A stretch of DNA of 64,000 nucleotides from Tritrichomonas musculus (GCA_039105265.1 JAPFFF010000004.1:1054001-1118000); one strand, 5' to 3'. Positions 19,801 through 31,000 are shown, numbered from the stretch's first letter. A program made the numbers and translations. The notes: generated from the letters alone by a model not told the origin.

Positions 19801-22800
19801 GAACATCGTACAAATGAAGCTAAAGCATTAAAATATTTCAAAAAAGCGGCTGAAATGAATGATCCCAATGCGATGTATAATTATGGACGTTATTTAGAAC
19901 GCGGTGTTCATGTTACCAAGAATATTGAAGAAGCAATTGAATATTACAAAAAAGCAGCATTACTAAGAAATCCCGATGGCATGTATAATTATGCACGAAT
20001 GTTAGAATATGTTCTTCATGACAAAGAAAAAAGTGTTGAATTTTACGAACGTGCTGCTAATATGAGAAATACAAAGGCAATGATTCGTTATGCTGAAATT
20101 TTAGAATCTTTAAATGATCCTGATGATAATGAAAAAATTTTAAAGTTTTATAAATTCGCTGCTGATTCTGGTGATTTAGAAAGCATGAAGAAAATTGCTT
20201 TTATTTATGAAAACGGTAAAGAAAACATACCAATAGACTTGACACAATCTGCTCGTTATTGCAAGAAAGCTGCTGATTTCGGCTCGATTTCATCAATGCA
20301 TAAATATGCAACAATGCTTCGTGATGGAGTTGGAGTTGTTAAAAATGTAAATGAAGCAAAACTACTCTTTAAAAAAGCAGCTGATTTCGGCGATTCTTCA
20401 TCAATGCGTGATTATGCATTAATCATTGAAAAAGAAGGAAAAAGTGACAATATTGAAATATGTCATTATTTCTATCGTGCTGCCAAGTCAGGTAAAAAGG
20501 CAAGTTCTTATTATCATTATGGACGACTTCTTGAACTTTTATCTAATGAATTTAAGAAGCCTGTTCAAATTGATTCTCATTTAACTTTCTCATCAAAAGA
20601 AGAGTTGATGAAAGAAGCAGCTGAAATGTATAAAATTGCTGCCGATAAAGGGAACACAGATGCAATGTTTAGTTATGCAATGTGTCTTTCAGAAGGGAAA
20701 GGAATTGAGAAGAATTTGATCGATTCTTACAAATATTTCACAAATGCTAGTCGTGTTGGAAATATTAATGCTATTACTCACGCCGGCATTGCTTTAAAGG
20801 ACGGTGCTGGTGTTACTAAAGATTTGGAAGAAGCTCGAAAATTGTTCAAAAAAGGTGCTGAAGGAGGAGATCCAATATCAATGACAAATTATGCACTTTT
20901 ATTGATTGAAGACAATGAAATTGAAGAAGCTAAAACATATCTTTACAAAGCAGCAGAATTGAAAGAAAAGTCATCTTATTATCCTATTGCTCAATTATTA
21001 GAAAGAGAAAATTATTCAAATAAAGATGACATTCTTAAGTATTATAAGTTATCTGCCGATGTTCAAATGAATCAAAAAGGAATGAAAAAGTATGCTGAAC
21101 TTGTTTCAAACGAAGATGAAAAGATTAAATATTACGAACTTTTGTATAAATGTTATCATGAATCAAATGATTCAAACGATTCAACAATCATCAATTCTAA
21201 TGGTTTTTATGAAGCTATGGACAATCTAGGTAAAATTTACATCAAAAATCATTCAAACGACAATGCTTTACGATGTTTTAAAGACTCAATTAAAAGCAAC
21301 AATATTGAAAGCTACTTTAATTATGCCAAACTAACTGATGACAAAACAGAAAAATACAAATATTACAAACTTTGTGCAGATTACAACATAACCGTCAACA
21401 CAAACATGAATATAACCACATTTAATTCAAATTTATCAAATAATGACACCAATGCAATGATTGATGATTTGCATCTTGACGAAACAAGCCAAACAATCAA
21501 ATGTGAAGCTGCCTACGAATATGCAATGTACATGAAACAGAAAAAAGTGCCAAGTGAATTTGAGAAGTATATTAAAATAGCCGCTGATTATGGAAATTTG
21601 AAAGCAATCATAGAATATTACAAATATTTAGAAAAGAACTCTCAACTTGAAGAAAGTGAAAAATATGTCAAAATAGCTGCTGATAAAGGCGACATTAAAT
21701 CGATCCTTAATTATGCAAACTACTCTGAAGCAACGAAGAATGAGACAGAATGTAATAAATACTACAAAATGGCAGCTGAACAAAACAGTCCAAAAGGGCT
21801 TTACAAATACGGCAAGATTCAAGAAAAGAATAAAAAATATGACGATGCAATGTCATTCTATGAAAAGGCTGCTGATTTGAAATATACAGACGCAATGATC
21901 GGAATCGGTTCTCTTAATGAAAGAGGATTGGGTGTAGATAAAGACGATGAAAAAGCTTTTGATTACTACAAAAACGCCGCTGAATTAGGAAATGCCGAAG
22001 CTATGTGGAAATGCGGCCAATTAATCGAAGAAAAATCTCAGCAAGAAGCTTTTAATTATTACAAAATGAGCGCAAATCATCACTCGTTCGAAGGAATGCT
22101 TCGTTATGCGTGCTGCTTGAGGAATGGAAGAGGCACGCCAAACAACGAAAAGAACGAAAAACTCGCTCTTCATTATTACAAGGAGTTGGCGCATTTGGGA
22201 GACGTTAACTCAATGAGAATAGCCGCAATGATTCTGATGAAAAGTGACAAAATAACCGATCAGAAAGAAGCCGTTCAGTTCTTAAAGGCAGCCTCGGATT
22301 TGGGCGATGCTGACTCGCAGTACACGTTCGGTGTCATACTTAAAAAGGGCATTGAAAAAGTGGTTCAGAAAAATGAAAGAATGGCCGCCAAACTCCTCAG
22401 AAAAAGTGCTATCGGAGGCAATAGTGATGCAATGTTTGAATACTCTAAATTGCTCTTTAAAGGATCTAACTCAACCGTTATGAAAAACGAAAATGAAGCC
22501 ATTCATTACCTTAAACGGTCGGCCGATAGAGGAAACATCAAAGCCATTCATCACTACGTTGAAATACTCAGATCATCAAACAAGCAAGAAGAATGCCAAG
22601 CCTATCTACGATCATTGTCAATTGAGCTTGAAGAGGAGAAACAAAGGCAGCAGACTCAAAAGAAATCATATATCGAAGATTTTTGTAAATTGAATGAGGA
22701 TGACCATTTAAGTATTGAAAATGCAATCGTTAAGGTCAATAGTTTAATTGCTGAAATATCCGAAGAGATGCAGAACCACGCTGAGGCTGCCCGCATGTAC

Positions 22801-24378
22801 AAAGAAAACGCAGACAAAAACGCAGACGTCCAATCGATGCTTAATTACGCACGAATGCTTTTGAATGGAACCGGCGTTGAGCAGAACTCGAGAGAAGCCG
22901 CCGAGTACTACAAGAAAGCGGCAGATCTGGGGTCAGTCACGGGCATGCTTGAGTACGCCAAGCTCAGCCAGCGGGGCTACGGCGATCAAAAAGAGCAAGG
23001 CGATGCTTTATCATACATCGAGAGAGCAGCATCGACGACAAACTTATCTGGCGCTGGAAGTGCAGCCACTGCAGCTAATGAGTTTGTGTTGAATCCAGAC
23101 CAGAGCCTTGAATTTCAATCAATGCCACTTCCAACACCTCCTCCTCCTCCTTCTTCTTCTTCTTCGCCGTCGTTGTCCAATCCTCTTCCTCGCCATCACA
23201 CTCACCACCACCACCTTCAGTACCACGCGCGAAACAAGGCAAAGAACGTCCAAGCAAACAGCAACAACAATAACAACAATAATAAGCCAATGACTCTAAT
23301 GTCGCTTGGACGAGCCTTGTCGAGTGGCTTCTTTGATCTCGGTAATCCGCAGGAGCTTAGCGAGGCTTCGCAGTACTTCAAGAAGGCTGCAGACTTGGGC
23401 AACTCTGATGCAATGTACCACTATGCAAAGATGTGCTCTAAAGGAATCGGAATTGAGCAGAACTACGGCGAAGCCTTCAACTACTTCCTGAAGAGCAGCG
23501 AGGCAAGCAGGGAAGAGCGCGCTGAGAGGAAAGCTATGCAGAATGCTCAGATTCAGCCAAGCAATTCTAATTTTGCTGCTTTTTCACAGGTCTCCGATGA
23601 CTGCGGCATTAAGGCAACAAGAAAGGCAGCCAAGATGCTCCTGGAAGGCATTGGTACACCTAAAGACGTTAAGAGAGCTGAGCTGTTGTTCAAGGAAGCA
23701 GCCGAAGAAGGGCAGGACCTTTATTCGATGTACGCGTACGCGTCGATACTTATAAAGGATGCTTCGAACAGGGAGAAAGATCGAAAAGAATGCGTGCAAA
23801 AGGCGGCGCAGTACTTTAAATTGGCAGCGCAAAATGGAATTGTCGACGCTGCAGTGGAATATGGCAAAATTTTAGAAAGCGGTTACGGCGGTTATGAAAA
23901 AAATATTGATTCTGCGGTAGATTTCTATTTTATTGCAGCGGAGGCAGGAAATCCTGAAGCTTTGTATTTAATTGGACATTTGTACGAGACTGGAATAGGT
24001 TTGGATAAAAGTAATAAGGATGCGAAAAATTATTATCTGAAAGCTGCTAATAAAGGGAACGTGGACGCAATGATGAAGATAGCACACTTGTATAAAAAAG
24101 GTAAGGGAGGTTTACAAAAGAGTAAACAACAGGCAATGCTGTATTATCAAAAAGCTGCTGATTTGGGTAACGTAGACGCAATGTTGAAATACGCTTCTAT
24201 GAGAAAGAAACAAGGCGATTTGGCAACAGCTAATTTAAATGACGCGAAAATTTATTACGAAAAGGCAGCATTAAAAGGATCTCCAAAAGCTAAAATTAAA
24301 CTCCTTAAACTTGAAAAAAGAATGAAAGTTAAAGAGAAAAAAGATGGAAAGCCACCACCAATTCCAAAAAAGAGTTAA
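16807..24378 (+). CDS. giant pseudokinase with a long Sel1-repeat array
   Basis: 2,523 residues. Residues about 15-375 have a protein-kinase fold (YLHQNDICHHELTPSNIM, YYAPES at 271-276, DIYSFGIVLYQ, RPSF), but the catalytic residues are changed: HRD is HHE (201-203), DFG is NFE (248-250), and no clear glycine loop or VAIK lysine remains. It is almost certainly a pseudokinase. An acidic low-complexity linker follows (about 392-440). From about 510 to the end there are dozens of Sel1-like repeats (AADxGNxDAMYNYARMLExG type), an alpha-solenoid used as protein scaffold in signalling and ER quality control. An insert near 2105-2165 has polyproline, polyserine, histidine and asparagine runs. The segment from about 21.9 to 23.8 kb is clearly richer in G+C than the rest of the frame. 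No stop or frameshift in 7.5 kb, so it is under selection. Probably a large cytosolic assembly platform. Confidence 0.9.
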   Translation: MKIAHNNNPEIKNPSDYYKVMGEIRGCNSILGTTYLATLIDDESTKQPNDKNEYFSIYVTNEIFQRKENYLQWTKKIREMAINNSHPNIQRIIAYSINGQMFLPFNQDKIFDEISEVQQPMVVCQYFRNDDSIEQNTLNLFSKLYSTLDVNSPFNATIYITLHDLIDFEKSHYLFSSTNKQMIIYGIVSAMNYLHQNDICHHELTPSNIMIHLNSVQKVEYNPEQPQKSENDIKYCFQSDFIDVKVFNFESSIVNMSHLKNYPLIIESLPYYAPESLQNSIFDKMTDIYSFGIVLYQILTNDAHLYSELEDKETEIKIKVPAGYRPNIFISLPFQFQKIIDRCTDQDPEKRPSFQRLADLLVTERYILKGCDNEMYKEYFTRITNEESQLNIYPDENEDDESMSDDNEEEDTKEIEIEKEEEIEEEEETKKNENMVPLSPSKYIKPKDLISSNNEKKIVGATLENSHINASNVDLNDMRIYQFNLDDLINNTKSVSEMLKNDEYKIGDEDKLLLKKSLEGDSKSCYTIYTKLVKGEDGFPKKIDESVVFLKYAADHDDEKALFEYANILMKGEIIPHDYLTAFHYFKKSGELYGNDISLVKSGMLLESQGKLKSAKEYYKKAMDKGNLDASCHYAYLLEKESSSLSSSLSLLPHSKKDRKKKEEEDNNKYEQACKMYREAAEKGSILGLYHYERVHQKNSDNYDPKLLIKYAKHIEEINPKKASLIYKKVADAGDPDAQVGYGLMLEKGLGISKPNQELAFFYYENSAKANNAAGNYNYARALQNGIGTRKNIQLACEYYEKAAKLGNADAMNSYGKLKEAGVVRRSKSLTNTTFSELNSESTYQPTKNPIKNDLDDAAQYFKMSADAGNAEGMVNYARFLELGCASTVPKNINESAKFYKMAADNGNADGMYNIARMLQGGIGITKDLKLAFTYFQKASETGNTRAMNSTGFMLHKGLGTAKNDQEALKYFKMGAKAGLPVSMNNYAEMLEKGEGNPEHRTNEAKALKYFKKAAEMNDPNAMYNYGRYLERGVHVTKNIEEAIEYYKKAALLRNPDGMYNYARMLEYVLHDKEKSVEFYERAANMRNTKAMIRYAEILESLNDPDDNEKILKFYKFAADSGDLESMKKIAFIYENGKENIPIDLTQSARYCKKAADFGSISSMHKYATMLRDGVGVVKNVNEAKLLFKKAADFGDSSSMRDYALIIEKEGKSDNIEICHYFYRAAKSGKKASSYYHYGRLLELLSNEFKKPVQIDSHLTFSSKEELMKEAAEMYKIAADKGNTDAMFSYAMCLSEGKGIEKNLIDSYKYFTNASRVGNINAITHAGIALKDGAGVTKDLEEARKLFKKGAEGGDPISMTNYALLLIEDNEIEEAKTYLYKAAELKEKSSYYPIAQLLERENYSNKDDILKYYKLSADVQMNQKGMKKYAELVSNEDEKIKYYELLYKCYHESNDSNDSTIINSNGFYEAMDNLGKIYIKNHSNDNALRCFKDSIKSNNIESYFNYAKLTDDKTEKYKYYKLCADYNITVNTNMNITTFNSNLSNNDTNAMIDDLHLDETSQTIKCEAAYEYAMYMKQKKVPSEFEKYIKIAADYGNLKAIIEYYKYLEKNSQLEESEKYVKIAADKGDIKSILNYANYSEATKNETECNKYYKMAAEQNSPKGLYKYGKIQEKNKKYDDAMSFYEKAADLKYTDAMIGIGSLNERGLGVDKDDEKAFDYYKNAAELGNAEAMWKCGQLIEEKSQQEAFNYYKMSANHHSFEGMLRYACCLRNGRGTPNNEKNEKLALHYYKELAHLGDVNSMRIAAMILMKSDKITDQKEAVQFLKAASDLGDADSQYTFGVILKKGIEKVVQKNERMAAKLLRKSAIGGNSDAMFEYSKLLFKGSNSTVMKNENEAIHYLKRSADRGNIKAIHHYVEILRSSNKQEECQAYLRSLSIELEEEKQRQQTQKKSYIEDFCKLNEDDHLSIENAIVKVNSLIAEISEEMQNHAEAARMYKENADKNADVQSMLNYARMLLNGTGVEQNSREAAEYYKKAADLGSVTGMLEYAKLSQRGYGDQKEQGDALSYIERAASTTNLSGAGSAATAANEFVLNPDQSLEFQSMPLPTPPPPPSSSSSPSLSNPLPRHHTHHHHLQYHARNKAKNVQANSNNNNNNNKPMTLMSLGRALSSGFFDLGNPQELSEASQYFKKAADLGNSDAMYHYAKMCSKGIGIEQNYGEAFNYFLKSSEASREERAERKAMQNAQIQPSNSNFAAFSQVSDDCGIKATRKAAKMLLEGIGTPKDVKRAELLFKEAAEEGQDLYSMYAYASILIKDASNREKDRKECVQKAAQYFKLAAQNGIVDAAVEYGKILESGYGGYEKNIDSAVDFYFIAAEAGNPEALYLIGHLYETGIGLDKSNKDAKNYYLKAANKGNVDAMMKIAHLYKKGKGGLQKSKQQAMLYYQKAADLGNVDAMLKYASMRKKQGDLATANLNDAKIYYEKAALKGSPKAKIKLLKLEKRMKVKEKKDGKPPPIPKKS

Positions 24379-24885
24379 AATTTTATTTGTGAAAAAGATA
24401 AAAAAAAAAAAAAAAGCATCACACACTTTTTAAGTGCTTGTGACTTTTTAACAATTGAATCACACAAAAATTTATAAATTTTGTAATTCAATTATAAAAA
24501 CATTTTTTTCTTCTTGTAAAATTAATAAACTTTATTATAACTTCATAAATTTGATATTTAAATTAGATGTATATCTATATTAATAATTTATTTAAGTATT
24601 ATTATTTAATAATATTGATTTTCACTTAAAATCAATTTTTTGAAAAGATATTTGGTGGGGCAATTAGCAACTTTTTCATAAAGAAGAAATTTGATTTGGT
24701 GATGTGGCATATTTTTGATCATTTATAATGTTTATTATTAGATAATTAAAATTCATGAATAAAATATTGATGTCATGAAAAGAATGCTTATTGAAAAAGT
24801 CAAGGCATTTACCAACTATATTGAAAAAAGAAATGCTCTGACTTTTTCTGATAAATCTCTATCCATTCATTTTTGATATTGTAAA
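24379..24885. other. AT-rich spacer
   Basis: Short A-run after the Sel1 stop, then a GTGCTTGTGA-containing stretch and AT-only sequence. No frame. TCCATTCATTTTTG at 24862-24875 is initiator-like, 11 bp before the next ATG. Confidence 0.5.
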
Positions 24886-25992
24886 ATGAGCTTATTCTCT
24901 TCTTTTATAGAGACTGATGACCTCCAGATTGGAGAAGAAATTGGCCGTGGCACATATGGAATCGTATACAAAGGGAAATATCTGAAATCCGGGAAATCTG
25001 TTGCAATTAAAATTTTAAAGAATATTCTCATTTCAAAAGAAGATCAAACTGTTTTCCTCAGAGAAGCAATGATACATTCCACAATTCATCATTCAGGAAT
25101 CGTTGAGTTCATTGGATTCCGTTTTCCATTATGCGATAATGAAATAAAGAAGGAAAAGAAAGAGAAGAAGAAAGAAAGAAAAGAAATAATTAGTAATCCT
25201 ATTATTGTTACGGAATATGTTACAAATGGAAGCCTTAAGGATATAAATGAAAGATATTTAAAAAGTCGAAAAGTATTACCTAATTATGGTCCAACAGAAA
25301 GAGCAATAATAATATTTGGAATCGCATATGCAATGTGTAAGGCACACAGTGCTAACGTTATTCACCAAGACCTCACCATAGCTAATATATTACTTGATGA
25401 AAAAATGCATCCAAAAATTGCAGATTTTGGATGTGCTAGGCTTGCTAGTGATAAAACAGATTTTTCAATGGTTGGTACACCATTTTCCATGGCACCTGAA
25501 GTCATCAGATGTGAGCATCATGATAAGCCAGCTGATGTTTATTCCTTTGGAATTTTATTGATTTCATTATTTACAAATGAAGTCATTATGAATGATGGTT
25601 TACCAATTAAATCTGTTCCAGACTTTTTATCTAGAATTGAGGAAGGAGTCAGGCCAAGAAGACCTCATGGTATGCCATATTTTTATTGGAAATTAGCAAA
25701 GAAATGTTGGAATGATGATCCATCGCAAAGGCCTACATTCGAGCGTGTTGTTTCAAAATTGCTTCAAAATGATGAAGCAGCTCTTCAAGAAAAAGGAGTT
25801 ACGACAGATTTGGAACGTCTTTTTAGTTATCAGAAAGAAATAATGAAAGATCATAAAAAAAAATCAAATCATTTTCCAAACTCTCAAACATATGTTGCTA
25901 AAAAAATTCCAGTTCCACCATCGAATAAATTTTTTTATTCATCATATAGGAGAGAGTTCCGAAAATCAAGTTTTAACTGGAAAAGGCACTAA
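24886..25992 (+). CDS. TKL-type protein kinase
   Basis: 368 residues. Kinase domain about 12-275: IGRGTYGIVYKG (19-30), AIKIL with Lys42, Glu60, catalytic loop HQDLTIAN (160-167), ADFG (179-182), SMAPE (201-205), DVYSFGIL and a C-lobe ending CWNDDPSQRPTFERVV. HRD is HQD and the Lys of DLKxxN is Thr, but Asp162, Asn167, Lys42 and the DFG Asp are all present, so activity is likely. A lysine-rich insertion (about 87-100, KKEKKEKKKERKE) sits between beta strands of the N-lobe. The C-terminal about 90 residues are basic and unstructured. Belongs to the large trichomonad TKL group, in which kinases often carry repeats; this one has none. Confidence 0.9.
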   Translation: MSLFSSFIETDDLQIGEEIGRGTYGIVYKGKYLKSGKSVAIKILKNILISKEDQTVFLREAMIHSTIHHSGIVEFIGFRFPLCDNEIKKEKKEKKKERKEIISNPIIVTEYVTNGSLKDINERYLKSRKVLPNYGPTERAIIIFGIAYAMCKAHSANVIHQDLTIANILLDEKMHPKIADFGCARLASDKTDFSMVGTPFSMAPEVIRCEHHDKPADVYSFGILLISLFTNEVIMNDGLPIKSVPDFLSRIEEGVRPRRPHGMPYFYWKLAKKCWNDDPSQRPTFERVVSKLLQNDEAALQEKGVTTDLERLFSYQKEIMKDHKKKSNHFPNSQTYVAKKIPVPPSNKFFYSSYRREFRKSSFNWKRH

Positions 25993-27476
25993 TTTGTTCT
26001 TGTTAATTGATTTTTTGTTGTTGTTTAAATTATAAAATTTCAAATGTTTTATTATATATATTATTATTTATTTTCAATTATAATATTTAAATTATAAACA
26101 CCTACTTGAGAAATTTCAAAGTATTCCAGCTCTTTTATTATATCTATCTGATAATTAGAATCCCCGGTTTTTCTGCCTAAAATTATCACTAAATATCATG
26201 TCGCAATGCCAAAATTAATTATTAAATCTATAAAAAAATCAATATATATTACTTTAAATATTCAATAGGATTTCTCAACAATTAATAAGAAATAATTACT
26301 TTTAAAATGCAAAAACAATTAATTTTGCTTATTTACTTGTTATAGAACTCAAAATTAGCAGGATTTCTTTCTGATATTTGATAAAATAAATGTTTTTATG
26401 CTAACTAAATTTTGTTTTAATCTCTCAAAAAGCTCTTTCAAATAAGTCGGGAGTGAACTGTGTTATGAAAAAGTTAAAAGATTTATTTTTTCAATTAATT
26501 TATTTAATAAAAAGTTTCTATCGTACTCCCTACTTTTTTACTATCAATCTTAAAAATTGAATGATTTTATTCAGAAATAAATACGATATTTTTTGATTCA
26601 ATTTTGTTCAACTATTATGCTTATATTTGTAAATTTACTGATAAAACACTTTTTACATCATTTATGGCCACAATAAAATTGAATCATGGGAAGTTATGAT
26701 GAGCAAATAGTCCGTTCTTCTGCATCTTTTAATTCTTTAGATAATAGTGAATGTCTAAAGAATTATACGTATAATTGTCCATCATTTCCTATCGGAATAT
26801 TCAAGGATTGACAACATCTATTGGCGAGAGGTTCCATTTTTGTTATGCTTCTTTTTCATCCCAATTATATTTTATCATAGAAATCGACAGATTAAGATTA
26901 ACTAAATATAATATTAAGGGTTTACTGATCGGTTTTCATGTAAACCTTTCAATATTGAAAAAACTCAAAGAATATTATGATTCTGAGAGCACTACCATTG
27001 AAAAAATTATGGCCAAAAGAGTATAAAATTTCTCCTAAACGATCAATTTTTTTTGAAAAATATTTTCAAAAATCGTTTTTTTAGTAACTGGGTGCAAAAA
27101 AACAAATGTATGGGGACTCTAAAAATTTTTTAATTGGCTAAAAATTGAATCTTTTTCTTAAAAATTTTATTAGTAATATAATAATATTTTATGTTAAGCA
27201 TGTCAACATGGATTTTATTTTTGAAAATGGTGGATTTATTGGAATTTTGGTTTTTAAAAAAAATTCATAAAGAATGTGATATGTTCGTGAATCTTGAATT
27301 CTTCATATAAGATTATATATTTTATGAGATTTTTAAACATAGTGTGCAACGACTGGAAGAAAAATGATGCTGAATTATGGTCGCATACCCTGATGCTTCA
27401 TAAACCAGAAACACTTGATAAAATTGATATAATTTATTAACAGCAAATAACAGTCAAAAAAAAAAAAAAAAAAAAA
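25993..27476. other. spacer with decayed, unassigned coding fragments left of the MULE
   Basis: 25993-26680 is AT-rich spacer. From ATG 26688 a short frame reads MGSYDEQIVRSSASFNS, and another frame continues with LTTSIGERFHFCYASFSSQL to 27024. At 27324-27440 there is a 38-residue frame MRFLNIVCNDWKKNDAEL. These look like eroded protein, not chance AT sequence, but I cannot name the family. The stretch ends in 21 A at 27456-27476, exactly where the MULE begins. Confidence 0.4.
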
Positions 27477-28003
27477 GGGGAATACTTATCGCCCCCGATA
27501 CTTATTGACCCCGGAGGTTAAGGTCAATATTGACCTTGTATCGTACATCAGAAAAAAAAGTTCGAAACTTTTTTGCACTTTTGCAAAAAAAACCATGAGT
27601 AGCTACTCATGCTTTTTTTCATCTTTTTTCTATATAAAAAAATTATAAACGTATTATTTTAGTATTAGTCGATATTGATCTTTATTATAAACATTCGCTA
27701 ATAAGCAATCAGACAAAAGTATTTTCAGGCTATCACTTTATTGTTTTAAGCTATATACCTACGTATGTTCCAGCATTTCATTAATATTATTTATATTAAA
27801 AACTATATATTTCTTCAAAATCAAAAAGCAATCATATTAATATAAGCGATACCATTATATATTTTATGCAACTAGATTTGGCATTTAATTTCTACTTTAT
27901 GAATATATCTTATAAAATTTCGATAATAAAAATTGATTAGATTGAGAAATTTTGATGTTTATAAGTTTGTTATATATGAAATAAATTGATTTTTATATTT
28001 TTA
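27477..28003 (+). repeat. left terminal inverted repeat of the MULE
   Basis: Starts GGGGAATACTTATCG. Holds two perfect 18-bp palindromes, AAGGTCAATATTGACCTT (27520-27537) and CATGAGTAGCTACTCATG (27594-27611), and a short direct repeat of ATACTTAT at the very end. These are the likely transposase-binding sites. A TIR of this length is typical of classical MULEs. Confidence 0.93.
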
Positions 28004-31000
28004 ATCATCAAGATCACGGTTAGATGGTATCTTAAAAAAAATATCATATTTATATTTTATCTCATTCAATACATATCATTAAAAACTATAATATTGTAAT
28101 TGATGTTAATCACATAATTAAAATGCCATGATTAAACTCAATAAATAATTTTCGCCTAACTTAATGACCTTCTTTGTTAGTTCTGTTTTTAATTGGACAA
28201 AAATGAAATGGCTTTGAATGGATGTCGCTTTGACAAAACTTTGATCTGAACTGAATTGACCTTGATTCTACCTGAATTGTTGTTTTTTTGGAAAAAATTT
28301 TTAAATGACAGAGCAATTGACTTTTATCATTTGTTTTAGTTGATGAAAGACTTTGAATTAATTGTGTTGATGCTTCAAATATCACCCTTATATTATTTTA
28401 ACTTAATTTTTACTTTTGAGTTACCTATTTTAACTTAAGTTATTATTAACGAGATATTATTCGAATTAACATTTGAGCTATTATTAATTGATGAAATGTT
28501 ATTGTTGATATATTATTGAAATGGTAGAAGTTCTTACCTTTAGATTGTAATTGGTAATTTGATATATTATTAAAGAAAAATATGAAAGTGATATTAGGAG
28601 GTGAAATGTAAGGTGAAAAATCGCCCATTTACCTTTGAATTATATTTAAATGAAATGTTATTTAGGTGATTATTATTTGATGGATTATTATTTAATGATA
28701 TATTGATTTGATTAGAATTGAATTGGGATTAGAATATCATTGAAATGAATTGCGATGAAATATTATTAAAATGAATTGTATTTGTCATGTTTTGACTTGA
28801 ACTATGATTAAAGGAATATTTTTTATTAAGATATTATTGAAATGGTTTGATTGAAATTTTTTTTGTAATAGATGAGATATTATTAAAAATTATTTGAGTG
28901 AGTGATATTAGTTTATTTTTGAATTGAATTAGAAGTGAAAAGATCTGATTTTATCCTGCTTTTTTTAATATGAGATATAAATGATTAGGTTTTGTTGATA
29001 TTATATTAAAATTAATGTGAATGTTTATAATAATTTTCAATAATTATATATAAACAGGCTTTATGTTGAATTCTAATTTAAAAATATTAAATCTAAAAAA
29101 ATGATATTTTGGAAAAATGTAACCATTTTTGTAAATATAGATATTACGGATTGTCCAATAAATCGAATATTTTTATTATTTTGACAAATTATTAAATTAA
29201 TGAAAATTAACATATTGATATTTGTCAGCTTTGTGTATCATTTTTATTAGGTAACGGTTATTTTTTCAATGAAATATTGATATGACTAACCTTAAAAGTA
29301 GGTAAAAGCAAGTCAAATTAATTCATTTTAATAATATTTCATCCCAATTCAACATAAGAAAATGCTGAGAAAAAATATGTTTTTTTACAGAATACAGGTT
29401 TTTTTCAGCAACAAGTTTTTCTTGAATGGATTAACATTACTGATATTAGTATTTAAATTCAAATTGTTTATTCAATAATTAAAAGCAAAATTGATTTCAA
29501 ATACTTTCATTGTTTGTTAAAAAACACATGTAATATAAAACACATCGATTCAAATACTAATATATTATATCATGCATATGTAATATGTATTATGATTTAG
29601 AAAATGGTACACTTTATTACAATTAGAATATGTATTATGATTTAATATTTTAAATTTTGTTTTATAAAATTTTTAAAAATTTTACCATCAAATCCAAATT
29701 GTTACTTTCTTAAATCTCCTTATAATAATAACTGTATTGATTAGATACTATTGCTGTTGAATCTGGATTTTATATTTGTTATTTAAGATGAGCTGCCAAA
29801 AAAAAAGAGATATTGATTGAATATTTGAGAATTATCATTGAATGCGAAGATTATAGGTTAAGGCCGTGCTCCCTACTTTTACCCAGCCTAAACCGCTCCT
29901 TACAAGCTCATCTACAACTCTCTTTGCTCACTAGATGACTTCAAAAACTCATTTTAATTATCACACTTTAAACTCTTCTCTCTTTGTTTTGTTATTTTAG
30001 TTTATAGATATGAATATACCATCAGATCTAAATATAAACAGTACACCAATAGAAACCTTATCTATACTTCTCGCAAAACGCAGTAAATATATAATCTATT
30101 CAAAGATGTTAGAATATGTGATTCTCATGAGCATCAGAAGTTGATCTAATGTTGCCTTGCCTGCCTTCAAAATGAACTTGTTTTCTGAATGTTTAATTGG
30201 CAGTCTAATCTTTATTTCTGTTTCTCTCAACCAATTGTTCTACAGATGATATATTACCCAGAGAGATCTGAATGATGATTGATAGTATCTTCTCTTCTAT
30301 AATACTTCAACATCCTAAGAATAGTAAGAAATTGGTTTGTAATTTCTAAAATCAATTTTTTCAAATTATGTATTTTCTTGTTCGATTCATATTTAAAGCA
30401 ATCTTTTAATCTATCACACTCTTTCTTATCTTCTATCTTGAAATGCTTTGCTACTTGTCTTCCTTTTTTAATATGCTATTTACTTGTTTTATGGTATTTA
30501 TCAATCTCTGTTCCTTCTTCATCAAATTCATTAAATATAATTTAGTTGGAAGGCCTTCAAATAAATCCTTTCAGCAACTGTCTGGAGGTTATCAATGGTA
30601 TTATACTGGTGACTTCTATAAATTGATTTTAATTGATGAATGATATATCTAATTGATTGAAAACAACGATTCAAAAAAAGGAAGAAAATCTTGTATTAAT
30701 TATAAAGGAACATGTTTTTGGTAGCAATTACCCAACATTTGAAACCCTATTGAATGGGAGATTCAATAATCCTACCATATAATACTTTTACAAATAATGA
30801 ATATATTTAATTGATTTCATTTATAATCTAATGAATTCAAATCTTTTTATACTTGCTCAAAAGAATGATTTTGTATAAAAATCTATAAAAAAAAAAACAA
30901 TATATGCTTTTTTGATTTTATTTATTTCTAAAGCTTTCACTTTTTTATAAAGTATATTATATACATATAATTAAAATTATATACCAAAATCAAATTTTGC

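Noticed and set aside
23075-23402. Minus- and plus-strand frames within the polyP/polyS insert of the Sel1 gene
   Set aside because: Shadow frames caused by low-complexity codons of the real gene.
27456-27476. Poly(A) at the left MULE border as the tail of a LINE or SINE
   Set aside because: An A-run is present on the right border too and the inverted ends define a DNA transposon. The runs are best read as the insertion target or spacer.
29601-29620. 20-bp identity between the MULE interior and the kinase gene at 12817-12836 as evidence of gene capture
   Set aside because: The shared stretch AAAATGGTACACTTTATTAC is isolated: no kinase sequence continues on either side, so chance or simple composition is enough.
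30010-30643. Short plus-strand frames in the MULE (for example 30443-30643) as genes
   Set aside because: The same region reads better as decayed minus-strand protein; neither strand gives an intact frame.
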